A DNA stretch of 64,000 nt. Origin: Bordetella parapertussis (GTDB lineage Bacteria; Pseudomonadota; Gammaproteobacteria; Burkholderiales; Burkholderiaceae_C). Each line of letters begins with the position of its first letter. Position 1 is the first letter of the stretch. Where the stretch lies: assembly GCA_945870575.1 (NCBI GenBank), contig CAMBSK010000004.1, positions 1 through 64,000 on the forward strand. Direction: 5' to 3'. Below are positions 58,153-64,000 of this stretch, piece after piece. The notes beneath the pieces are model-generated. The model did not search any database, was not told where the DNA came from, and saw nothing but the letters and a program-made list of their open reading frames with translations. The position numbers were made by a program, and so were the translations under genes.

Positions 58153-58905
58153 ATGTCAGTAAGCATGCGCGAAATGCTGGAAGCCGGTGTCCACTTTGGT
58201 CACCAAACACGTTTCTGGAACCCGAAGATGGCACCTTATATTTTCGGCCATCGCAACAAAATTCACATCATTAACCTGGAAAAGTCACTGCCTCTGTTCC
58301 AGGATGCAATGAAATTCGCCAAGCAGTTGTCTGCCAACCGCGGCAATATTCTGATGGTCGGCACCAAGCGCCAGGCCAGAGAAATCATCGCCAGTGAAGC
58401 CAAAAGAGCCGGTGTGCCTTTTGTCGATCAACGCTGGCTCGGTGGCATGCTGACCAATTTCAAAACCGTTAAAACTTCCATCAAGCGCCTCAAAGACATG
58501 AAGGCTCAGCAGGAAATCGGTTTGGATGCCATGTCCAAAAAAGAACAACTCATGTTCATGCGTGAACTTGAGAAGCTGGAAAAAGACATTGGTGGCATTC
58601 AAGACATGGTGACATTGCCTGATGCGATTTTTGTGATCGACGTGGGTTTCCACAAAATCACCATTGCAGAAGCCAAAAAACTCGGCATTCCCCTCATCGG
58701 CGTGGTGGATTCCAACCACTCTCCCGAAGGCATTGACTATGTCATTCCCGGCAACGATGACTCTTCCAAAGCAGTAACCTTGTATGCGCGTGGCATCGCC
58801 GACGCCATCCTCGAAGGTCGCGCCAACGCTGTCAACGATGTCGTCAAGGCAGTGGCTGAGGGCGATGATGAATTCGTCGAAGTTGAAAGCGACAACCCGG
58901 CTTGA
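58153..58905 (+). CDS. rpsB: 30S ribosomal protein uS2
   Basis: The 250-residue small-subunit protein begins [20 protein letters not shown] and contains [44 protein letters not shown] and [21 protein letters not shown], all textbook S2 blocks. An acidic C-terminus follows ([14 protein letters not shown]). GGAG precedes the ATG. It heads the cluster rpsB-tsf-pyrH-frr-cdsA-dxr-bamA. Confidence 0.98.
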   Translation: MSVSMREMLEAGVHFGHQTRFWNPKMAPYIFGHRNKIHIINLEKSLPLFQDAMKFAKQLSANRGNILMVGTKRQAREIIASEAKRAGVPFVDQRWLGGMLTNFKTVKTSIKRLKDMKAQQEIGLDAMSKKEQLMFMRELEKLEKDIGGIQDMVTLPDAIFVIDVGFHKITIAEAKKLGIPLIGVVDSNHSPEGIDYVIPGNDDSSKAVTLYARGIADAILEGRANAVNDVVKAVAEGDDEFVEVESDNPA

Positions 58906-58925
58906 TCCGCCTGGAGTTTGAGATC

Positions 58926-58950
58926 AAGGGGCTTGATTGGCCCCTTTTTT
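58926..58950 (+). terminator. Terminator or attenuator between rpsB and tsf
   Basis: AAGGGGC (58926-58932) and GCCCCTT (58940-58946) form a 7-base-pair stem with a 7-base loop, continuing into a T run to 58950. It lies 20 bases after the rpsB stop and 42 before tsf. Because tsf is normally co-transcribed with rpsB, it probably acts as a partial terminator that lowers tsf relative to rpsB. Confidence 0.8.
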
Positions 58951-58991
58951 GCACCTGATTGAATAAACGCAACGAGACAGAGGAGTTTGAC

Positions 58992-59885
58992 ATGGCAACA
59001 ATAACCGCAGGCATGGTCGCTGAACTGCGTGCAAAAACGGACGCACCCATGATGGAGTGCAAAAGAGCTTTGACCGAAGCTGAAGGCGATATGGTCAAGG
59101 CGGAAGAATTGCTGCGCGTCAAATTGGGCAGCAAAGCCAGCAAGGCGTCTGCGCGGGTAACGGCTGAAGGCGTGGTCACCATTGCCATGCACGGTGGTGC
59201 TGGCGCCATGCTCGAAGTCAATTGCGAAACTGACTTTGTCACCAAGAACGACAGCTTCCTGGCGCTGGCCAATGCAGCTGTCGATTTGATCGCAGCCCAC
59301 CATCCTGCCGATGTCGCGGCCTTATCTGCCTTGGCTTATCAGCAAGATGGTTTCGGTCCGACGGTAGAAGATGTGCGCAAAGGCTTGATCGGTAAGATCG
59401 GTGAAAACATGAGCTTTCGCCGTTTCAAATACTTTGATCAAAGCAATCATCTGACGTCTTATTTGCACGGTACACGCATTGGCGTAGTGGTTGAGTTCAA
59501 CGGGGACGAAGCCGCCGCCCGCGACGTCGCCATGCATGTGGCCGCCATGAAGCCGGTGTCTCTGACCAGCGCCGATGTGCCTGCTGCATTGATAGAGACT
59601 GAGCGTTCTGTCGCAACCGCCAAAGCTGCTGAATCCGGCAAACCGGCTGAGATCGCCACCAAAATGATCGAAGGCGCAGTGCAAAAGTACTTGAAAGAAG
59701 TGTCTTTGTTCAATCAGACTTTCGTGAAAAACGACAAGCAGACGGTCGAGCAAATGCTTCAATCAGCCAAAACCACGGTCAAGGCTTTCACCATGTATGT
59801 GGTCGGGGAAGGCATTGAGCGCAGAGTCGATGACTTTGCCGCCGAGGTGGCTGCCCAGGTGGCCGCTGCCAAACAATCAGCATGA
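58992..59885 (+). CDS. tsf: Elongation factor Ts
   Basis: Nucleotide exchange factor for EF-Tu. The 297-residue protein starts [20 protein letters not shown] with the N-terminal UBA-like helices and contains [41 protein letters not shown] (with the TDFV that inserts into EF-Tu) and two core subdomains. Length is normal for betaproteobacteria. GAGGAG lies 7 bases before the ATG at 58992; an in-frame upstream extension is not family-like. Confidence 0.98.
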   Translation: MATITAGMVAELRAKTDAPMMECKRALTEAEGDMVKAEELLRVKLGSKASKASARVTAEGVVTIAMHGGAGAMLEVNCETDFVTKNDSFLALANAAVDLIAAHHPADVAALSALAYQQDGFGPTVEDVRKGLIGKIGENMSFRRFKYFDQSNHLTSYLHGTRIGVVVEFNGDEAAARDVAMHVAAMKPVSLTSADVPAALIETERSVATAKAAESGKPAEIATKMIEGAVQKYLKEVSLFNQTFVKNDKQTVEQMLQSAKTTVKAFTMYVVGEGIERRVDDFAAEVAAQVAAAKQSA

Positions 59886-59888
59886 CAT

Positions 59889-59920
59889 GAAAAGGGGACA
59901 CAAGTTAGTCCCCTTTTTTT
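59889..59920 (+). terminator. Terminator or attenuator between tsf and pyrH
   Basis: AAAAGGGGAC and GTCCCCTTTT (59908-59917) make a 10-base-pair stem with an 8-base loop and a T tail. It begins 4 bases after the tsf stop. As with the hairpin after rpsB, it may reduce but not abolish read-through into pyrH; another promoter before pyrH is not obvious in the 37 bases left. Confidence 0.82.
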
Positions 59921-59957
59921 AACCCTGCTCAAACTGATGTATCCGGAGAAGAATGCA

Positions 59958-60683
59958 ATGACATCCAAAAAACCCGCCTATAAAAGGATTTTGCTCAAGC
60001 TTTCCGGCGAGGCTTTAATGGGTGACGATGCATTCGGTATCAACCGCGACACCATCGTGCGCATGGTCGAAGAAATTGCAGAAATTACACGGCTTGGCGT
60101 CGAGGTGGCCGTGGTCATAGGCGGCGGCAATATTTTTCGCGGCGTGGCCGGCGGTTCTGTCGGTATGGACAGAGCCACAGCGGATTACATGGGCATGTTG
60201 GCGACGGTGATGAATGCACTGGCGCTGGCTGACACCATGAATAAGGCCGGTTTGATCGCGCGCGTCATGTCGGCCATTGGTATTGAGCAGGTGGTCGAGC
60301 CTTATGTACGCCCCAAGGCCTTGCAGTATCTGGAAGAGGGCAAAGTGGTGGTGTTCGCCGCCGGCACAGGAAACCCGTTTTTCACCACCGACACAGCTGC
60401 TGCCTTGCGCGGAGCTGAAATCGGCGCCGCCATGGTGTTGAAAGCCACCAAGGTCGATGGTGTGTATACCGCCGACCCGAAAAAAGACCCGACGGCAACC
60501 CGCTATAGTCAAATTAGTTTTGACGAAGCCATCAACGGCAACCTGGGCATCATGGACGCGACGGCTTTCGCCTTGTGCCGTGACCAGAAGTTGCCCATCA
60601 CCGTGTTTTCCATATTCAAGCACGGTGCGCTCAAGCGAGTGGTGATGGGTGAAGATGAAGGAACACTGGTTTTTGCTTCATAA
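59958..60683 (+). CDS. pyrH: UMP kinase
   Basis: Phosphorylates UMP to UDP as a hexamer regulated by GTP and UTP. The 241-residue amino acid kinase-fold protein shows [18 protein letters not shown] (about residues 11-28), [14 protein letters not shown] (about 52-65) with the following [20 protein letters not shown], and the ATP-binding [19 protein letters not shown] and [12 protein letters not shown]. The ATG at 59958 follows GGAGAAG. Confidence 0.98.
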   Translation: MTSKKPAYKRILLKLSGEALMGDDAFGINRDTIVRMVEEIAEITRLGVEVAVVIGGGNIFRGVAGGSVGMDRATADYMGMLATVMNALALADTMNKAGLIARVMSAIGIEQVVEPYVRPKALQYLEEGKVVVFAAGTGNPFFTTDTAAALRGAEIGAAMVLKATKVDGVYTADPKKDPTATRYSQISFDEAINGNLGIMDATAFALCRDQKLPITVFSIFKHGALKRVVMGEDEGTLVFAS

Positions 60684-60716
60684 AGCAGTGACGTTTTGGC
60701 AGGAGGACTTGGAACC

Positions 60717-61277
60717 ATGGATATCAACGAGATCAAGAAAAACAATGAAAGCAAAATGGATCAATCCATAGCGGCTTTCAATAACAGCCTGAGCAAAATC
60801 CGCACAGGCAGGGCCAATCCCGGATTGCTTGACAACATCATGGTCGAGTATTACGGCAACCCCACGCCTTTGTCACAGGTAGCCAATGTGTCGCTGCTGG
60901 ACGCGCGCACCATCAGTGTTCAACCCTGGGAAAAAGGATTGGGCCCTAAGATAGAAAAAGCCATACGCGAAAGCGACCTCGGTTTGAACCCTTCCTCTAT
61001 GGGCGATCTGATCCGCGTGCCCATGCCGCCCATGACCGAAGAGCGTAGAAAAGAAATGACCAAAATTGTCCGCAACGAAGGCGAGAACGCCAAGGTTGCC
61101 GTGCGCAATTTACGCCGGGACGCCAATGAGGCGGTGAAAAAACTCGTCAAAGACAAACTGGCCTCAGAGGATGAGCAAAAACGCGCTGAGGCAGACATAC
61201 AAAAAGTGACCGACAGGCATATTGCTGACATAGATAAATTAATGGCTTCCAAAGAACAGGAAATCATGGCTGTCTGA
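60717..61277 (+). CDS. frr: Ribosome recycling factor
   Basis: With EF-G it splits ribosomes after termination. The 186-residue protein has the three-helix-bundle sequence and hinge of [44 protein letters not shown] sequence, and the C-terminal helix [20 protein letters not shown]. The start at 60717 gives the standard length; AGGAGG at 60701-60706 is a strong ribosome-binding site a little far upstream. The next gene starts 12 bases after the stop. It is cdsA, not the uppS gene expected here. Confidence 0.97.
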   Translation: MDINEIKKNNESKMDQSIAAFNNSLSKIRTGRANPGLLDNIMVEYYGNPTPLSQVANVSLLDARTISVQPWEKGLGPKIEKAIRESDLGLNPSSMGDLIRVPMPPMTEERRKEMTKIVRNEGENAKVAVRNLRRDANEAVKKLVKDKLASEDEQKRAEADIQKVTDRHIADIDKLMASKEQEIMAV

Positions 61278-61289
61278 GCGGCTTTTCAC

Positions 61290-62123
61290 ATGCTTAAACA
61301 ACGCATCATCACCGCCTTGCTTTTATTGGCGGTATTTTTACCGGCGTTGTTTCACCCGGACGCGCGCTGGCTTGGTTTAGCCGGTCTTTTTCTTGTTGCC
61401 GCCGGTGCTTGGGAGTGGGGCCGTTTGAACAACATGGGCGTCGTCTCCGCCCTGCTTATGTCGGCGTGTTGTTTGATGCTTTGTGCTGCGGCCTGGTTCA
61501 GCGGTGTTGCTGCTTTGATGCCAAATGCTTGGTGGTTGCTGACCGGTGTTTTCTGGATCAGCCTGCTGTTTTATTTTTTAAAACACGGTATCGACAGTTG
61601 GCGAATATTGCCTGCAATCATCAGAAACCTGATCGGCATAGGTGTGCTGACCATGACCTGGCTGGCTCTGTACCAGGCCAAAAGCACCGGGACTTCCTTT
61701 TTGACATCGGTGCTGTTGCTGGTGTGGGTGGCGGATATCTCTGCGTATTTCGTCGGCAAACAATGGGGGCGTCACAAGCTCGCACCTGCTATCAGCCCGG
61801 GTAAGAGCCGTGAAGGCTTGCTCGGCGGTTTGTTGGGTGTGGTTGTGTTGTCATTTACTTGGCTGGCCTTGCAAATCCCGTTTCCTGCCTTGAGTGACAG
61901 TTTGTTTGCCAGACTCTATGCTCACGGTGTCTTTTTCATGCTTGCAGGTGTTATTTTTCTTACCCTGATCAGCGCCGCCGGTGACTTGTTTGAATCTCTT
62001 TTAAAACGCAGCGCCGGTGTGAAGGACAGCAGCCGTTTATTGCCGGGTCACGGCGGGGTGCTTGACCGCCTGGACGCGTTACTGCCCACCTTACCTTTAG
62101 CCATGATGCTTTATTTGATGTGA
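61290..62123 (+). CDS. cdsA: Phosphatidate cytidylyltransferase
   Basis: Makes CDP-diacylglycerol, the precursor used by PssA. The 277-residue integral membrane enzyme has about seven to eight hydrophobic segments and the family signature LKRSAGVKDSSRLLPGHGGVLDRLD (residues about 232-256, shown in two parts in the literature as SxxKRxxxxKD and PGHGGxxDR). Mid-region WVADISAYFVGKQWGRHKLA and SPGKSREGLLGG are typical. It starts 12 bases after frr, and dxr follows 10 bases later. uppS, normally between frr and cdsA, is missing. Confidence 0.95.
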   Translation: MLKQRIITALLLLAVFLPALFHPDARWLGLAGLFLVAAGAWEWGRLNNMGVVSALLMSACCLMLCAAAWFSGVAALMPNAWWLLTGVFWISLLFYFLKHGIDSWRILPAIIRNLIGIGVLTMTWLALYQAKSTGTSFLTSVLLLVWVADISAYFVGKQWGRHKLAPAISPGKSREGLLGGLLGVVVLSFTWLALQIPFPALSDSLFARLYAHGVFFMLAGVIFLTLISAAGDLFESLLKRSAGVKDSSRLLPGHGGVLDRLDALLPTLPLAMMLYLM

Positions 62124-62133
62124 GCCAAACGCC

Positions 62134-63330
62134 ATGAAAAAAAATCTGACCGTGCTGGGCTCTACCGGTTCTATAGGTGTGAATACCTTGGACATTGTGG
62201 CCAGGCATTCTGACCGCTACACCGTTTACGCGCTGACCGGTGCCACCCAGGTCGACAAAATGCTGGCTCAGTGTGCTGCGTTCAAGCCGATATACGCTGT
62301 CATGGTTCACGAAGCAGCGGCGCAACAATTGAAAGACAGGCTGCAGGCAGAGGGACTACAAACCCGTGTTTTGTCCGGACCGCAAGCCTTGAACGATGTC
62401 GCATCTGCTCCCGAAGTCGACATGGTCATGGCGGCCATTGTGGGCGCTGCCGGACTTGCATCCTGCCTGAGCGCTGCAAGAGCCGGTAAGCGGCTGCTGT
62501 TGGCCAACAAGGAAGCCCTGGTGGTGGGCGGTGAATTGTTTCTGGACGCGGTTCAACAAGGCGGCGCCAAGTTGTTGCCGATTGACAGTGAACATTCTGC
62601 GGTTTTTCAAGCCCTTCCTGAAGATGCAGGCACCTGGCCTGGCGTGGTCAGCAAAATCATTTTGACGGCTTCTGGCGGACCTTTCAGAACCCGCTCTCCC
62701 TCTACTTTGCATGCGGTAAGGCCTGAAGAAGCCTGTGCTCATCCCAACTGGGTGATGGGAAGAAAAATCTCTGTGGATTCAGCCACCATGATGAACAAGG
62801 CGCTTGAGGTCATTGAAGCCAGGTATTTGTTCGGCATGACGCCTGAGCAGATAGAAGTGATAATCCATCCACAGAGCATTGTTCATTCCATGGTCGAGTT
62901 CGTTGACGGCTCCATCGTGGCTCAACTGGGTACACCGGATATGCGCATGCCTATTTCTTACGGTCTGGCGTGGCCGGACCGAATTGCCTCGGGCGCGGGC
63001 AATATCGATTTTCGCAAAAGCTCCTTGATGACATTCGAGTCGATGCAGGACATTGACCATCAGAAAAGATTTCCCGGCCTGGCTCTGGCCTGGGAAGCGC
63101 TGAAAGCACCAAGTGGAACTACGGCAGTTTTGAATGCGGCCAATGAAGTCGCTGTTGCACTTTTTCTGGCAGGTGAGATTCAGTTTGATCAGATTCATGC
63201 GGTGAATCTGGCCACCTTGTCTGCCTGCTTGCCTGAAAAGCCGCGTTCACTGGAGGATTTACTTGAAATTGATACAAAAGCTAGACTTAAAGCAAACGAG
63301 GCTGTGAATAAAATGCTGAGAAAGAATTGA
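62134..63330 (+). CDS. dxr: 1-deoxy-D-xylulose 5-phosphate reductoisomerase
   Basis: First committed step of the non-mevalonate pathway, producing methylerythritol phosphate with NADPH. The 398-residue protein has the NADPH motif LTVLGSTGSIGVNTLDIV (residues about 4-21), LLANKEALVVGG, the metal-binding IDSEHSAVFQAL, ASGGPFRT, and the MNKALEVIEARYLFG helix. Length and all motifs are standard. ispD and ispF of the same pathway lie at 46548-47773. rseP, usually the next gene, is not here. Confidence 0.97.
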   Translation: MKKNLTVLGSTGSIGVNTLDIVARHSDRYTVYALTGATQVDKMLAQCAAFKPIYAVMVHEAAAQQLKDRLQAEGLQTRVLSGPQALNDVASAPEVDMVMAAIVGAAGLASCLSAARAGKRLLLANKEALVVGGELFLDAVQQGGAKLLPIDSEHSAVFQALPEDAGTWPGVVSKIILTASGGPFRTRSPSTLHAVRPEEACAHPNWVMGRKISVDSATMMNKALEVIEARYLFGMTPEQIEVIIHPQSIVHSMVEFVDGSIVAQLGTPDMRMPISYGLAWPDRIASGAGNIDFRKSSLMTFESMQDIDHQKRFPGLALAWEALKAPSGTTAVLNAANEVAVALFLAGEIQFDQIHAVNLATLSACLPEKPRSLEDLLEIDTKARLKANEAVNKMLRKN

Positions 63331-63374
63331 AAAAAATGAATGTTCGATCACAATACGTTGACGGTCCTTATGCC

Positions 63375-63401
63375 TTGACACCGTGTTAGCTGATGTATTA
63401 T
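63375..63401 (+). promoter_or_regulatory. Possible bamA promoter in the dxr-bamA gap
   Basis: TTGACA (63375-63380) and TATTAT (63396-63401) are near-consensus hexamers with a rather short 15-base spacer. The 213-base gap between dxr and bamA otherwise contains no gene. In most relatives rseP fills this place, so bamA probably needs its own promoter here. A sigma-E type motif was not found by eye. Confidence 0.4.
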
Positions 63402-63543
63402 GAAGTCAACTTTTTATCAGGTGCATGTTCCAAGTGAAAATGCAAGTCTGCATGCATTGAAACAGTTGTGCGCATGGCATCTCAGGCTGACCGGATATCT
63501 GATTCTCTCGAAATTCCACTCATAGATTAATCGCAACCACTTC

Positions 63544-64000
63544 ATGAAATCCAAATTCTTTTTAAAGCTTTTCTCGTGCTGTCAAGCTCTGGTGGTCACC
63601 GTCTTTTTGTCTCAGGCAGCTCTGGCGGTCGAACCATTTGTGGTCAAAGATATCCGCATGGAAGGTTTGCAAAGGGTGGAGCCTGGAAATGTGCTGGCAA
63701 CCCTGCCTTTTAAAGTGGGCGAAAACTACTCGGATGACAAAGCAACCTTGGCTATCCGGAATTTATTTGCTTTGGGTTTGTTCAAAGATGTGCGTATCGA
63801 AGTCAAGGATGACGTGGTGACTGTGGTGGTGGAAGAGCGGCCGTTGATTTCTGCCATTAACTTCACCGGTATCAAGGAATTCGATAAAGATACTTTGAAA
63901 AAAGCGCTCAAGGACATCGGTTTGTCTGAAGGCCGTCCATTCGATAAAGCGCTTTCCGACCGGGCTGAGCAGGAGTTAAAACGCCAGTACATCAATCGCA
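63544..64000 (+). CDS. bamA: Outer membrane protein assembly factor BamA, 5' part, cut by window edge
   Basis: The first 152 residues of the central beta-barrel assembly protein. A signal peptide (about residues 1-29, ending SQAALA) is followed by VEPFVVKDIRMEGLQRVEPGNV, the start of POTRA domain 1, then ATLAIRNLFALGLFKDVRIE and VVTVVVEERPLISAINFTGIKEF (POTRA 1 to 2). The reading frame is open to the end of the window. Start ATG at 63544. Its place after dxr matches the usual cluster apart from the missing rseP. Confidence 0.95.
   Translation, partial: MKSKFFLKLFSCCQALVVTVFLSQAALAVEPFVVKDIRMEGLQRVEPGNVLATLPFKVGENYSDDKATLAIRNLFALGLFKDVRIEVKDDVVTVVVEERPLISAINFTGIKEFDKDTLKKALKDIGLSEGRPFDKALSDRAEQELKRQYINR

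Overview
The window is chromosomal DNA of a betaproteobacterium, most likely of the order Burkholderiales. The evidence is a set of gene neighbourhoods typical of that group: dnaX-ybaB-recR; a sigma factor gene followed by DUF3619, DUF3106 and RDD genes next to ilvB-ilvN-ilvC-psd-pssA-leuA; phaR and bdhA of polyhydroxybutyrate metabolism; and rpsB-tsf-pyrH-frr-cdsA-dxr-bamA. Base composition looks moderately GC-rich throughout, judged by eye and not computed.

Layout. Positions 1-486 hold the 5' part of a tyrosine recombinase gene on the minus strand, beside the 3' end of a small SRP RNA gene (ffs, 596-689). A mobile element therefore probably sits at the left edge. From 723 to 13664 lie DNA maintenance genes (dnaX, ybaB, recR, rnhA), an orphan periplasmic binding protein, mltD, a methyltransferase, a two-gene RND efflux system and moaA-mobA. 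Positions 13679-15660 are a small accessory island: an IS3-type transposase remnant, a four-repeat orphan type I-F CRISPR array, and two toxin-antitoxin pairs (vapBC-like and higBA-like), each with a recognisable promoter and operator. Next come divergent membrane and soluble pyrophosphatase genes (hppA, ppa), a FemAB-like acyltransferase gene divergent from nadE, glnB, a LOG-family gene and the sigma factor operon. Positions 25106-31695 carry branched-chain amino acid synthesis with phospholipid synthesis (psd, pssA) between ilvC and leuA. leuA is preceded by a leucine-rich leader peptide and an attenuator.

The stretch 31833-40318 holds pbpG, an IclR regulator, bpt-aat, an enoyl-CoA hydratase, a small lipoprotein, a HIT protein lacking its catalytic His, and a compact three-gene cassette (methyltransferase, beta-hydroxyacid dehydrogenase-like protein, class III aminotransferase). 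I do not recognise the pathway of that cassette. Positions 40326-57951 hold uvrC, serB, mfd, ispD-ispF, an XRE regulator, bdhA, relA, tRNA-Val, phaR, rimO, tRNA-Leu, rnr, an SDR and a dadA-like oxidoreductase. The right end (58153-64000) is the rpsB to bamA cluster. Unusually, it lacks uppS (normally between frr and cdsA) and rseP (normally between dxr and bamA).

The most notable observations are: an A9 slippery run in dnaX that would make a gamma-length product in either shifted frame; the probable ffs-associated integrative element; the orphan I-F CRISPR array beside an IS remnant directly upstream of moaA; the leuA attenuator; the three-gene cassette; rnr with no conventional start codon; and the absence of uppS and rseP. 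I see no fully new defence or mobile system complete inside the window. The three-gene cassette and the sigma factor operon are the best candidates for undescribed functions.
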